A stretch of DNA of 64,000 nucleotides. Origin: Paenibacillus sp. MMS18-CY102 (GTDB lineage Bacteria; Bacillota; Bacilli; Paenibacillales; Paenibacillaceae). This document shows, piece after piece, positions 21,461 through 29,905 of the stretch. The translations under genes were made by a program, and so were the position numbers. The notes beneath the pieces are model-generated. The model was given only the letters and a program-made list of their open reading frames with translations. It ran no database searches and was not told the DNA's origin. Position 1 is the first letter of the stretch. The number at the start of each line of letters is the position of its first letter. The stretch is taken from positions 1 through 64,000 of the forward strand of contig NZ_WSTC01000016.1 of assembly GCF_009789195.1 (NCBI RefSeq). Reading direction: 5' to 3'.

Positions 21461-21515
21461 ATAGCATGCCGGAGTTGTTATGTTCCTAAGGAACGTATAC
21501 ACTGAGGTATGCTAT
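21461..21515. repeat. Nested inverted repeat after parB
   Basis: ATAGCATGCC (21461-21470) pairs with GGTATGCTAT (21506-21515), one G-T pair. The loop holds a second perfect palindrome, GTTCCTAAGGAAC (21482-21494). No T tract follows, so this is not an obvious terminator. Confidence 0.45.
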
Positions 21516-21548
21516 TGTTGGCGTTAATGGGCGTAAGTATGCCAAGAG

Positions 21549-22745
21549 ATGGGGGACGGAAGGGAAGGAAGACGATTGGAACAGCATAAAGTGATTTATC
21601 TGGACCACGCAGCAACGTCATGGCCTAAGCCGGAAGCTGTTGTAAAAGCTGTATATGATGCGATGGTGAATGACACAGCTAACCCGGGCAGGGGGAGCCA
21701 TGCGATGGCTGTCCGATCCAGCCGCCATATTTTCCAAGCGCGCAAACAGCTGGCAAAGTTATTTCGGATAAGCAATCCGAATGACATTGCTTTTTCGTTG
21801 AATACGACTACAGCGCTCAATCAAGCGATTAAAGGTTTCGTTCAACCTGGTGATCACGTGATCTCAACTGCTGTGGAACATAACTCGGTAAGGCGTCCAC
21901 TGGAGTACTTAAAGCAAGCAATAGGCATTCGTGTGACTTACATAGAGGCTGATGAGAAAGGGTTCATTACCCCACAGCAGGTCGAACAGGCGATTACGCA
22001 TTCTACGCGCCTTGTTATCGTGAATCACAGCTCTAACTTGCTCGGTACGATTGCGCCAATTGCTGATATTGGAGAAGTATGCAGGCGCAATGGCGTAAAG
22101 CTGCTGGTCGATGCTGCACAGAGTGCTGGCATACTGCCGATTGACGTGGAAGCGATGGGGATCGACATGATGGCGTTTCCGGGTCATAAAGGGTTACTGG
22201 GCCCACAGGGCACAGGAGGGCTCTACATCCATCCTAGCCTTGATCTAGTCCCAATGCTACACGGAGGGACCGGAAGCCAATCTGAGGCTCCTGAGCAGCC
22301 TAGCGTGAGACCGGATCGATATGAGGCGGGGACGCCTAATACGCCTGGGCTTGCTGGCCTTGCAGCAGGAGTCAGCCATGTTCTGCATGAGACCGTTCAA
22401 ACGATCCATACTAAGGAATGGCGCCAAACGCAAATGATGATGGAAGGGCTGCTTGGCATTCCGGGGATTCAAGTTCTTGGCCCGGATGTTGGACAGCCGC
22501 GTACCGGTATTGTGTCATTCAATTTGGCTGGAGCTGACGCGTCAGAGCTTTCGTTCATACTCGACCAGCATTATGGCATTGCGGTACGTGCAGGATACCA
22601 TTGCACGCCATTAGCACATGCAGCAGCGGGCACAATGGAAACAGGAGCGGTACGTGCAAGTGTAGGATGCTTTACAACTGATGCAGAAGCGATGGCGATC
22701 GTCGATGCAATGAAAGAAATTCAAAAGCACTATTCAGACGGATAA
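21549..22745 (+). CDS. Class V aminotransferase, cysteine desulfurase-like
   Basis: A PLP enzyme of up to 398 residues, of the NifS/SufS family. The PLP lysine is in FPGHKGLLGPQGTGG (K214 in the long form), and the active-site cysteine region is AGYHCTPLAHAAAG. It begins IYLDHAATSWPKPEAV, as usual. Cysteine desulfuration is likely but the sulfur acceptor is unknown. Two starts are possible: ATG 21549, or TTG 21576 with GGAAGGAAG upstream; the latter gives 389 residues and is closer to homologues. Confidence 0.85.
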   Translation: MGDGREGRRLEQHKVIYLDHAATSWPKPEAVVKAVYDAMVNDTANPGRGSHAMAVRSSRHIFQARKQLAKLFRISNPNDIAFSLNTTTALNQAIKGFVQPGDHVISTAVEHNSVRRPLEYLKQAIGIRVTYIEADEKGFITPQQVEQAITHSTRLVIVNHSSNLLGTIAPIADIGEVCRRNGVKLLVDAAQSAGILPIDVEAMGIDMMAFPGHKGLLGPQGTGGLYIHPSLDLVPMLHGGTGSQSEAPEQPSVRPDRYEAGTPNTPGLAGLAAGVSHVLHETVQTIHTKEWRQTQMMMEGLLGIPGIQVLGPDVGQPRTGIVSFNLAGADASELSFILDQHYGIAVRAGYHCTPLAHAAAGTMETGAVRASVGCFTTDAEAMAIVDAMKEIQKHYSDG

Positions 22746-22814
22746 CCATTAAAAATGTGTGATGGCTGAGTTGTATTGAAAATGGAATTGGAGTAACGGG
22801 GGAGCGAGTATTCA

Positions 22815-23303
22815 ATGAACAATGCATTGTCACCATTACAAATTGCTGTAGTCGCATTAGGTGCGGTCATTATTGTGCTTATAATTTGGATGGCGGTTAT
22901 CGGCGGACGATTGAAAAAATTGCGGAAGCAGTACGTAGCTGCGATGGATGGTATGGGCGTAACGAATTTAGAGGACATACTGGGTGAAATGAAACGGCAG
23001 TTAAGTGAACAGGAGCAACAGATCGTACAACAGCATCAAGCGCATGAGCAATTGAAAAAAGCATTGAGCGAATCGAGAGGGAAGGTTGCCGTTCATCGCT
23101 ACAATGCGTTCGCAGAGCAAGGCAGCGACTTGAGCTTCTCGTTAGCAATCGTTAACGATTCGCAAGATGGCATCGTATTGAGTGGCTTGCATAGCCGTGA
23201 AGATACATACGTTTATGCGAAGCCGCTTGATAAAGGGGATTCCCCTTATCCGTTAACGCCTGAAGAGAAGAAGGCGGTTAATCTGGCATTGCAACAGGCC
23301 TAG
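22815..23303 (+). CDS. DUF4446 family membrane-anchored protein
   Basis: A 162-residue protein with one N-terminal membrane helix (about 8-30), a Gln/Glu-rich coiled-coil stretch (about 55-90) and a C-terminal domain with VHRYNAFAEQGSDLSFSLA, the DUF4446 hallmark. Function is not known. ATG has GGGGGAG upstream. Its last 26 nt overlap the convergent yyaC gene. Confidence 0.85.
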   Translation: MNNALSPLQIAVVALGAVIIVLIIWMAVIGGRLKKLRKQYVAAMDGMGVTNLEDILGEMKRQLSEQEQQIVQQHQAHEQLKKALSESRGKVAVHRYNAFAEQGSDLSFSLAIVNDSQDGIVLSGLHSREDTYVYAKPLDKGDSPYPLTPEEKKAVNLALQQA

Positions 23304-23868
23304 TTGTTGTGCGGCAATTCATGATAGCGGAGAATAAGCTATGCGCGATTACGTCAGCCATTCGCATTACGAGATGAAGGCGGGTATTCTGCAGAACGAA
23401 ATATTCCATAAAGCCTCCGACATTTACGATGCCGGTAATATGCATATCGCCGACTGGCGGAAGTTGTTTGTTTACTCCAGCACCAGGGCGCACAGGCCCA
23501 AGGCCGACTTGAATGTTGCCAACACTCGTAACTTGTCCGAGGCAGGCATCAATGCCGATGACGAAGGGGTTATGGTTTTGCCGGTGCAGCAGTTCTAATG
23601 TTTCTTCTAGATTCATAGCATGAACAGGCTCCTCAAGCGTGCCATACAGTTCAAAATGGGGGCTGCGGAACTTGCCTAACGCGGTGCCGATTAGCGGACC
23701 GAGTGAATCACCCGTAGAACGATCGGTACCGACACAAACGACGATAATACGTTGGTTGCCGGATAGGCCGTTCAGCAGAACCGTTAGCCGATTGGTCAAT
23801 ATGCCAGACACGTTCGGCTCTTGATATGGCACTTTCAACGGTGATTCATACAACGACGACAGCTTCAT
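23278..23868 (-). CDS. yyaC: Spore protease-like protein YyaC
   Basis: A 196-residue protein of the YyaC family, related to the GPR spore protease. Motifs are VCVGTDRSTGDSLGPLIG and VIGIDACLGQVTSVG, with the late GGFMEYFVLQ. It is expected in sporulating cells. The start ATG has GGAGGGG upstream. It converges with the DUF4446 gene with a 26-nt overlap. Confidence 0.92.
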   Translation of the reverse strand: MKLSSLYESPLKVPYQEPNVSGILTNRLTVLLNGLSGNQRIIVVCVGTDRSTGDSLGPLIGTALGKFRSPHFELYGTLEEPVHAMNLEETLELLHRQNHNPFVIGIDACLGQVTSVGNIQVGLGPVRPGAGVNKQLPPVGDMHITGIVNVGGFMEYFVLQNTRLHLVMRMADVIAHSLFSAIMNCRTTTRPVAMPD

Positions 23869-23964
23869 AGTATCCCCTCCGCCTCTCGTAATGTAATACT
23901 AGTATATGGTTGGGACAACCATTTTATACGTAACCTACCGTGCAAAATGTTTGGGAGTGTGCTT

Positions 23965-24207
23965 ATGCTTATCGCATTCGATTCAACGCAGCAGGCGCTT
24001 CGTATGGAGATGCTGCTAGAGTATGTAGAAATTGAGATTGATTTATGCCCGACGCCTAAGCAAGTGACGGCTGGATGCGCGTTATCGATTCGGTTTCCAG
24101 ACGAGGATGAGCTTCGCGTATGGGAAGTCATACGATTGGAGAACGTTGAAATTCGGGGAATGTTCCGGGAAATAGGGGAAGTATTCGAAGAATTAGCAGC
24201 TCCATAA
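23965..24207 (+). CDS. DUF3343 family small protein (putative Se/S carrier-like)
   Basis: An 80-residue protein starting MLIAFDSTQQALRMEMLLE, with CPTPKQVTAGCALSIRF, typical of DUF3343. The family name suggests sulfur or selenium carrying, but the role is not established. Start ATG 23965 has GGGAG upstream; an in-frame ATG 18 nt earlier lacks a ribosome site. Confidence 0.8.
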   Translation: MLIAFDSTQQALRMEMLLEYVEIEIDLCPTPKQVTAGCALSIRFPDEDELRVWEVIRLENVEIRGMFREIGEVFEELAAP

Positions 24208-24333
24208 CGAGACTTCATGCGATTGCGAGTTTTCTAGAGCGGTTAAAGGGTTAGAAGGATAAATAGAAAGAGCATCTTAGATAGGCACAAGCTTCCTATA
24301 AGAAGCGGCGTGACGGAAAGGCGGTTAGGCCAG

Positions 24334-25212
24334 ATGGACATAACAGCAATATGGAACGATTTATTGGATTGGGTGACGAGCGGGCGAATGTGGGCAACCT
24401 TCGGCATGTCGGTCGTGAGAATTGCATTAATTTTGCTCATTGGCAGAGTAGTTGAACTGGTTATCTTCAAAGCAATTGACCGGATGATGATTGAACGGGA
24501 AATGAAGCAAGTCCAACATACGCGGCGAGTGCTGACGGTGGGGAAACTGCTGAAGAACGTTTCATCGTATCTCATCTACTTTGTAGGCGCGCTGCTCATT
24601 CTAGCTGAGTTCCATGTTAATCTGGCGCCGTTGCTCGCTGGGGCGGGCGTCCTGAGCTTGGCAATCGGATTCGGTGCACAAAGTTTAGTGAAAGACATCA
24701 TTACCGGCTTCTTCATTATTCTAGAGGACCAGTTCGCCGTAGGGGACGTTGTACAAACCGGACAGTTCAAAGGGACGGTCGAGATGATCGGGCTGCGTAC
24801 GACACGCATTAAGAGCTGGACAGGCGAGCTTCACATCATTCCCAACGGCATGATCAACGAAGTAACTAATTTCTCCATGAACAATTCGTTGGCGGTTGTC
24901 GATGTGGCGATCGCTTATGAGGAAGATGTGGAGCGTGCACTTGAAATTATGAAGCGTACGGTGGAAGGCGAAGCGAAACATTTGGAGAATACAGTAAGTA
25001 CGCCGGAGGTACTGGGCATCCAACTGTTAGGGCCATCACAAGTAACGCTGCGCGTAATCGTTGAGTGCTTGCCTAATACGCAAATCGGCGTAGCGCGTGA
25101 GCTGAATGCTGCAATCAAAAAAGCATTTGACGCTAATCAAATCGATATACCGTACCCTAGAATGGTGACTTACCAACGGTTGGAGAGAGGGGGAGCCCAG
25201 GATGGAGCGTAA
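24334..25212 (+). CDS. Small-conductance mechanosensitive channel (MscS family)
   Basis: A 292-residue membrane protein with MscS features. Hydrophobic helices cover about 20-35 and 70-105. The pore-lining helix is AGAGVLSLAIGFGAQSLVKD, followed by the beta domain GFFIILEDQFAVGDVV. It is expected to release solutes under osmotic downshock. Start ATG 24334 is preferred; an in-frame GTG at 24310 would add eight residues. It overlaps the next gene by 11 nt. Confidence 0.92.
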   Translation: MDITAIWNDLLDWVTSGRMWATFGMSVVRIALILLIGRVVELVIFKAIDRMMIEREMKQVQHTRRVLTVGKLLKNVSSYLIYFVGALLILAEFHVNLAPLLAGAGVLSLAIGFGAQSLVKDIITGFFIILEDQFAVGDVVQTGQFKGTVEMIGLRTTRIKSWTGELHIIPNGMINEVTNFSMNNSLAVVDVAIAYEEDVERALEIMKRTVEGEAKHLENTVSTPEVLGIQLLGPSQVTLRVIVECLPNTQIGVARELNAAIKKAFDANQIDIPYPRMVTYQRLERGGAQDGA

Positions 25213-25438
25213 GGCGTTTGAATTAGGCGATGTCGTACAAATGAAAAAACCGCATCCTTGCGGGACGAATGAGATGGAGGTCATCCGAATGGGGATGGAT
25301 ATCCGGATCAAGTGTGTAGGCTGTAAACATAGCGTGCTTGTGCCGCGTGCCAAGTTCGAGAAGAATCTGAAGAAAGTGCTCCGATCGAAAGAAAGCGGGA
25401 GCGAAGCAGCCGATAGCATGGGGCAATTGGAAGGATAA
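25202..25438 (+). CDS. DUF951 family protein (YyzM-like)
   Basis: A 78-residue protein with MKKPHPCGTNEMEVIRMGMD and IKCVGCKHSVLVPRAKFEK. It matches DUF951, which is often found next to an MscS gene near the origin. The conserved cysteines suggest metal binding, unproved. It overlaps the MscS gene by 11 nt and is probably translated with it. Confidence 0.88.
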   Translation: MERKAFELGDVVQMKKPHPCGTNEMEVIRMGMDIRIKCVGCKHSVLVPRAKFEKNLKKVLRSKESGSEAADSMGQLEG

Positions 25439-25481
25439 TTAAGCGACGGAATAATAACAATTCTGACAATTTGCAAAGGGC

Positions 25482-25510
25482 TTGCATCGAGATTTGTCGT
25501 ATGCTACAAT
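25482..25510 (+). promoter_or_regulatory. Promoter of tRNA-Ser
   Basis: A -35 TTGCAT (25482-25487) and a -10 TACAAT (25505-25510) are 17 bp apart. TGC before the -10 makes it extended. It ends 18 nt before the tRNA. Confidence 0.8.
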
Positions 25511-25528
25511 AAGTCTTGTCTTCACCAC

Positions 25529-25620
25529 GGAGAGGTACCCAAGAGGCCCAAGGGGGCTGACTCGAAATCAGCTAGGCGGTTCATAGCCGTGCGTGGGTTC
25601 GAATCCCACCTTCTCCGCCA
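25529..25620 (+). tRNA. tRNA-Ser (anticodon CGA)
   Basis: A 92-nt class II tRNA with a 7-bp acceptor stem (GGAGAGG with CTTCTCC), encoded GCCA at the 3' end, the anticodon stem GCTGA/TCAGC around CTCGAAA (anticodon CGA, reading UCG), a long variable arm and the T arm GTGGGTTCGAATCCCAC. Confidence 0.97.
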
Positions 25621-25633
25621 TACATATGCGACT

Positions 25634-25674
25634 AACGGTTCTCGATTTCAAATCGAGGGCCGTTTTTTATTTTG
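25634..25674 (+). terminator. Terminator after tRNA-Ser
   Basis: The stem CTCGATTT/AAATCGAG, extended by AACGG/CCGTT, is followed by TTTTTTATTTT. Confidence 0.9.
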
Positions 25675-26076
25675 TAGAAATATTGGCGCACTAAAAAAGG
25701 GACCCTTACGGGTCCCAGTTGACGGCGCTTTGAAGTTGTAATGAAATAGACTACTTCAGGGAACAGAAATCGTGGATCATCGTTACGAATTCGCGGCAGA
25801 ATTCGTCGTCTACATCCGACGCCTTGCGGCGTTAATTTGACACTACGATGGTGTTACAGACAATCGTCTTTGGCACAACCCCTCGCTTCTATGCATCCGT
25901 GTCTTATTTCTTCTTCGTTATTCCTTGCACCATTTGGTTCAATGGAACCACACCTCTCATTTCGCCGTCGAGAGTATGATGCGCAGCGTCCGAATGAATT
26001 ATGCAGCAATTGCTGAATATTCGTTAGCTCCTCCCTGTGGGCAGGGAAGAGCCGGACGTTAATTGGCCTGTACTTG
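25675..26076. other. Gene-free stretch with a minus-strand terminator and a possible gene remnant
   Basis: GGGACCC (25699-25705) pairs with GGGTCCC (25710-25716), and on the minus strand six T follow, so this is a minus-strand terminator. Just upstream of it on that strand, 25751-25831 is an open stretch ending in DDEFCREFVTMIHDFCSLK, which looks coding but has no start codon. The rest shows small hairpins only. The terminator may serve the YjzC-like gene at 26077-26259. Confidence 0.4.
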
Positions 26077-26259
26077 TTATTTAGGCATCCGTTTCCACTT
26101 GCGTTCATGGTTGCTTGTATTCGGGAAGCGTTCACCCTTGTGCAGCTTGACGATTTGAGGGTTGTTAATGCCCATATGGAACGAGTTTACGCCATCCTCA
26201 ATATAAGTGCCGCTATTGGGGGCTTTGTCGCCCGGCGAGAATAAAGTCCATTCACCCAT
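26077..26259 (-). CDS. YjzC-like small protein
   Basis: A 60-residue protein, MGEWTLFSPGDKAPNSGTY..., rich in Gly, Pro and Lys, with GERFPNTSNHERKWKRM near the end. It resembles the YjzC family of small proteins of unknown function. The start ATG 26259 has GGAGG 8 nt upstream; an in-frame extension to 26313 lacks one. Confidence 0.7.
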   Translation of the reverse strand: MGEWTLFSPGDKAPNSGTYIEDGVNSFHMGINNPQIVKLHKGERFPNTSNHERKWKRMPK

Positions 26260-26371
26260 TAGCCTTGCCTCCTGTACAAAGTCATTAGAAACGCGATGAA
26301 CACGCTTCTGCAATAGTGTGTGCTGAGAGAGGCGAACGCATGACAGGCAGAATTCGGAGGGTTTTCCGTGC

Positions 26372-26400
26372 TTGCAGCAGCAGGGGGTTTCATGTATAGT
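26372..26400 (+). promoter_or_regulatory. Promoter of rpsF-ssb-rpsR
   Basis: A -35 TTGCAG (26372-26377) and a -10 TATAGT (26395-26400) are 17 bp apart, 76 nt before rpsF. Confidence 0.75.
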
Positions 26401-26409
26401 AATATGGTA

Positions 26410-26460
26410 TGCGAGTTAGCGCTCGCTCCTTGCTCCCTTAAGTGGGGGCCGCTAAGTCCA
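26410..26460 (+). promoter_or_regulatory. Structured leader of rpsF, possible S6:S18 autoregulatory site
   Basis: Two hairpins are visible: GCGAG/CTCGC, then GCTCCC/GGGGGC, followed by CCGCTAAG. Firmicute rpsF leaders often bind the S6:S18 complex using a CCG element. The match here is only suggestive. Confidence 0.35.
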
Positions 26461-26476
26461 AGAGGAGGTGAATCAA

Positions 26477-26764
26477 ATGCGCAAATACGAAGTGATGTAC
26501 ATCCTTCGTTCTGATGTAGAACAAGAAGCTGTTCAAGCCATCGTTGAAAAATTCAATGGCATCATCACGAACGGCGGCGGTGAGGTTTCTAAAACCGACA
26601 TCATCGGCAAGCGCCGTCTTGCGTATGAGATCAACAAGCAACGTGATGGCATCTTTGTTCTCGTACACTTCGCAGCTCCGGCTGAAGTTATCGTTGAACT
26701 GGATCGTGTCATGAAGATTGCGGACGAAGTAATCCGTACTCTTATCGTTAAAGATGTTGCTTAA
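26477..26764 (+). CDS. rpsF: 30S ribosomal protein S6
   Basis: A 95-residue protein, MRKYEVMYILRSDVEQE..., with NGGGEVSKTDIIGKRRLAYEI, typical of S6. AGAGGAGGTG lies 6 nt before ATG 26477. It is the first gene of the rpsF-ssb-rpsR operon. Confidence 0.97.
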   Translation: MRKYEVMYILRSDVEQEAVQAIVEKFNGIITNGGGEVSKTDIIGKRRLAYEINKQRDGIFVLVHFAAPAEVIVELDRVMKIADEVIRTLIVKDVA

Positions 26765-26804
26765 TTGATGTACGCATGGATTGATCGATTGGGAGGGTAT
26801 CACG

Positions 26805-27341
26805 ATGTTGAACCGTGTGATTTTGATTGGCAGACTTACGCGCGATCCTGAATTGCGTTATACGCCAGCAGGTGTCGCAGTTACGCAATTTACGCTAGCG
26901 GTTGATCGCCCGTTCACAAGTGGCGGCGGCGAACGCGAAGCTGATTTCATACCGGTCGTAACATGGAGGCAACTTGCTGAGACGTGCGCCAATTATCTTC
27001 GTAAGGGACGGTTAGCTGCGGTCGAAGGCCGTTTGCAAGTGCGTAACTACGAGAATAACGAAGGCAAACGTGTCTATGTAACCGAAGTGATTGCGGATAA
27101 CGTTCGTTTCTTGGAGTCGAATCGCGAGAGCGGAGCGCCCCGTGAAGAGGGAAGTTACAGCGGTGGGAATAACAGCGGTGGCGGTTTCGGTGGCGGCAAT
27201 AATGCCGGCGGCGGATCATATGGCGGTAACAGCGGAGGCGGCGCAAGCCGGTCCGGTCAAAACCAGCGGAATGATAATCGCGATCCGTTCTCGGATGACG
27301 GGAGACCAATTGATATATCGGAAGATGATTTGCCATTTTAA
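26805..27341 (+). CDS. ssb: Single-stranded DNA-binding protein
   Basis: A 178-residue SSB. The OB fold ([20 protein letters not shown] start) covers about 1-105, then comes a Gly/Asn/Ser-rich linker and the conserved acidic tip DISEDDLPF that binds partner proteins. ATG 26805 has GGAGGG 8 nt upstream. It lies between rpsF and rpsR, as usual. Confidence 0.98.
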   Translation: MLNRVILIGRLTRDPELRYTPAGVAVTQFTLAVDRPFTSGGGEREADFIPVVTWRQLAETCANYLRKGRLAAVEGRLQVRNYENNEGKRVYVTEVIADNVRFLESNRESGAPREEGSYSGGNNSGGGFGGGNNAGGGSYGGNSGGGASRSGQNQRNDNRDPFSDDGRPIDISEDDLPF

Positions 27342-27361
27342 TTGAAAGGATGGGTTCCTGA

Positions 27362-27640
27362 ATGAGCTTCAAGCCACGCGAAGAAGGACAAGATCGTCCA
27401 GAACGTAAATTCGGCGGTCGTAAAGGCCGTAACAAGCGCCGTAAAGTTTGCTTTTTCACGGTAAACAAAATCAAGCACATTGATTACAAAGACACCGATT
27501 TGCTCCGTAAATTCATCAGCGAGCGCGGCAAAATTTTGCCACGCCGTGTGACGGGTACGAGCGCGAAGTATCAGCGTCTTCTGACGGTAGCGATCAAACG
27601 CTCACGTCAAATCGCTCTTCTGCCGTACACGACGGAATAG
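27362..27640 (+). CDS. rpsR: 30S ribosomal protein S18
   Basis: A 92-residue basic protein with [39 protein letters not shown] and QIALLPYT, all typical of S18. It is the last gene of the operon. Confidence 0.97.
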   Translation: MSFKPREEGQDRPERKFGGRKGRNKRRKVCFFTVNKIKHIDYKDTDLLRKFISERGKILPRRVTGTSAKYQRLLTVAIKRSRQIALLPYTTE

Positions 27641-27654
27641 CATATCGTACGACA

Positions 27655-27684
27655 GGCAGCCGGCATTACTGGCTGCCTTTTTTG
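27655..27684 (+). terminator. Terminator after rpsR
   Basis: GGCAGCC pairs with GGCTGCC, followed by six T. Confidence 0.92.
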
Positions 27685-27736
27685 TGCTGTAATGGCCTAT
27701 TCATGGCAAATGAAACTATTGGGCAAATCGATCCGT

Positions 27737-28090
27737 CTAGTATTTGTACGCTTGTTGTTCTGCGATATCGCCAATGATAGGGAGCTTCACCCACTTGCCT
27801 TGAAGAGCGAGCAGCATGAGGACAAGCCATAAAATGAATGAAAATGGCGCGAGCAATCCAGCGATGAACCAGCCGATAAAAGGGATCATGCCCAGTATAA
27901 TATGAATGACAACAAGTGATGCAGAGACGATAATGGACTGCATAGCGTGAAATTTGACGAAACGGCTATGCTTCTCTAGAACAAGGAATAAGAATCCCGT
28001 AACGAAGCTGCCTAAATAACACAACATACCTGCTACCTTAGCATCCAGTCCTATCGAGGAACGGTCTGGACCTAGCGAGGGTGGCTGCAT
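27737..28090 (-). CDS. DUF4870 family membrane protein
   Basis: A 117-residue protein with three hydrophobic helices (about 20-38, 52-70 and 73-95) and LEKHSRFVKFHAMQS, the pattern of DUF4870. Function unknown. The start has AAAGGGGA upstream. It stands alone on the minus strand. Confidence 0.85.
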   Translation of the reverse strand: MQPPSLGPDRSSIGLDAKVAGMLCYLGSFVTGFLFLVLEKHSRFVKFHAMQSIIVSASLVVIHIILGMIPFIGWFIAGLLAPFSFILWLVLMLLALQGKWVKLPIIGDIAEQQAYKY

Positions 28091-28286
28091 TTTTGAAAAT
28101 CCCCTTTCATAGCTTCGATAGGTTGAGTAGGGCAGTTAGCAAGTCTGTGCGGCTTTGCTATGCCCAATATATGTGCTATCGCTTCGCGATATGCCGTAAC
28201 TGAATTGTAACCATCATTTACTGCAGCATCGTTTAGACTGCTTAAAGTGCGTTTAATTAGAGTAAGTACAGAACAGGAGCAGAGAA

Positions 28287-29369
28287 ATGAAAACGAAACG
28301 TTACCGCAAAACCAAGTGGATATCCGGCATCATGGCTGTCATTATTGCATTAGGTTTATTCGGATATTACAATCGTACGACGCTTGCCATGTGGAGCTTT
28401 GACGTGTTTTTGTCGGGCCAGGTGAAGAACAAGCTTGAAGATTCGTATAAGCCGCTGGAAGGGCGCGAGCCGCAGAAAGTGAGCTACGAGAACAAGGAGC
28501 CTTTCTCCGTGCTATTGCTTGGCGTAGACCAAAGGGATAAGGAGGTCGGCCGGTCGGACACGATGATTGTTTCCGTCGTTCGTCCAGCGGACGGAGCAAT
28601 TCTCATGGTTTCGATTCCAAGGGATACGTACACAGAAATCGTCGGCAAGGATAAGATGGATAAAATAACGCATGCTTACGCATATGGCGGCGCCAAAATG
28701 TCCATCGAGACGGTAGAGAAGCTGTTTGCGACGTCCATTAATCACTATGCATCGATTAACTTTACTGGTTTCCGCGAAGTCATTGATGCAATGGGCGGGA
28801 TTTCGCTGCCAATCGAGCAAGATATCGTGAATAAGGAAAAGGATCATGAGAAGTTTACGATTAAAGCGAATCAACCGGTCTATAATGGTACTGACGCATT
28901 GAACTTCGTCCGCTACCGGGAAGACGCTGGCGGCGATGTGAGCCGTGCAGGGCGGCACCAGGTGTTCTTGAACGCTATGATGGATAAGGCGTCGCAGGTT
29001 AGCCAGTGGTCAAGCATTCCGAATTACATTGGCATTATGGGTGATAACTTTAGTACGGATATGACGCCAGATATGATGATTGATTTGGCGAAGACGATGC
29101 TGCAGGCAGATGGGCGCACCATTTATAGCCATACGCTTAAGGGCGACGGGCATCGTAAAGAAGCAGGTGGCACATGGTACTTCTTCGCCGACGAAGAGGA
29201 TGTTGAGACGACCAAACAATTAATTACGAGCTGGTTGGACCCATCGATTGCGAAGGGCAGCCTGCCGCTCCCTTCTGAGTATGCATCGAAGAATAAGCCA
29301 GTTCAGTCGTTGTCGGCGAGCGCAAGCACGAAGAGAAATGCGGCTGCTGGAATAAGTACGAATCAGTGA
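28287..29369 (+). CDS. LytR-CpsA-Psr (LCP) family cell-wall polymer ligase
   Basis: A 360-residue membrane-anchored protein with one N-terminal helix (about 12-30). LCP hallmarks are VLLLGVDQRDKEVGRSDTM, then SIPRDTYTEI and YASINFTGFREVIDAMGGI. The family transfers teichoic acid or other polymers to peptidoglycan outside the membrane. Substrate unknown. ATG has CAGGAGCAG upstream. Confidence 0.92.
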   Translation: MKTKRYRKTKWISGIMAVIIALGLFGYYNRTTLAMWSFDVFLSGQVKNKLEDSYKPLEGREPQKVSYENKEPFSVLLLGVDQRDKEVGRSDTMIVSVVRPADGAILMVSIPRDTYTEIVGKDKMDKITHAYAYGGAKMSIETVEKLFATSINHYASINFTGFREVIDAMGGISLPIEQDIVNKEKDHEKFTIKANQPVYNGTDALNFVRYREDAGGDVSRAGRHQVFLNAMMDKASQVSQWSSIPNYIGIMGDNFSTDMTPDMMIDLAKTMLQADGRTIYSHTLKGDGHRKEAGGTWYFFADEEDVETTKQLITSWLDPSIAKGSLPLPSEYASKNKPVQSLSASASTKRNAAAGISTNQ

Positions 29370-29393
29370 TAGAAAATGAGGTGGCTTCACACG

Positions 29394-29837
29394 ATGAACA
29401 TTGCTTTTTTCCTACTGCCGAAGCAAGAGGTCGTATGTGTTCCCAAGAGTGCGACTCTGCGGCAGACGCTCGAGCGAATGGAGCATCATCGGTATACAGC
29501 TGTTCCGATCTTGGATCGGGAGGGCCTGTATGTAGGTACGGTGACAGAGGGCGATCTGTTATGGCATATGAAAAATAATGATCTGTCGTTCGATCAGGTT
29601 CATAAGGTTAAGCTCACAGATGTGCCGCTGCGCGTAAGCAATCGAGCGGTTCATGTGGATGCGAATATCCGGGATCTTATCTCGCTGGTGAAGACACAAA
29701 ACTTTGTCCCTGTCGTAGATGATATGAACCGATTCATTGGCATTGTAAGGCGTAGCGATATTATTGATTATTGTGAAAAAAATATGTTGGCTGAAGAAGC
29801 TTCAAAACAACATGCGAAATTTGCACTCGGGCAGTAA
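29394..29837 (+). CDS. CBS domain-containing protein
   Basis: A 147-residue protein made of two CBS motifs: MEHHRYTAVPILDREGLYVG with VTEGDLLWHM, then LVKTQNFVPVVDDMNRFIGI with VRRSDIIDY. Such pairs bind adenosine nucleotides and act as sensors. ATG 29394 has GAGGTGG upstream; it starts 24 nt after the LCP gene and is likely co-transcribed. Confidence 0.88.
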   Translation: MNIAFFLLPKQEVVCVPKSATLRQTLERMEHHRYTAVPILDREGLYVGTVTEGDLLWHMKNNDLSFDQVHKVKLTDVPLRVSNRAVHVDANIRDLISLVKTQNFVPVVDDMNRFIGIVRRSDIIDYCEKNMLAEEASKQHAKFALGQ

Positions 29838-29905
29838 GCATAGTACGATAGATATAGCATAAATTGGATGCTGATCTATTGATTTGCACAGGAGGCAAAA
29901 AAAGT

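Noticed and set aside
25854-26135. A 93-codon minus-strand frame
   Set aside because: Overlaps the YjzC-like gene in another frame, with no ribosome site and no recognisable sequence.
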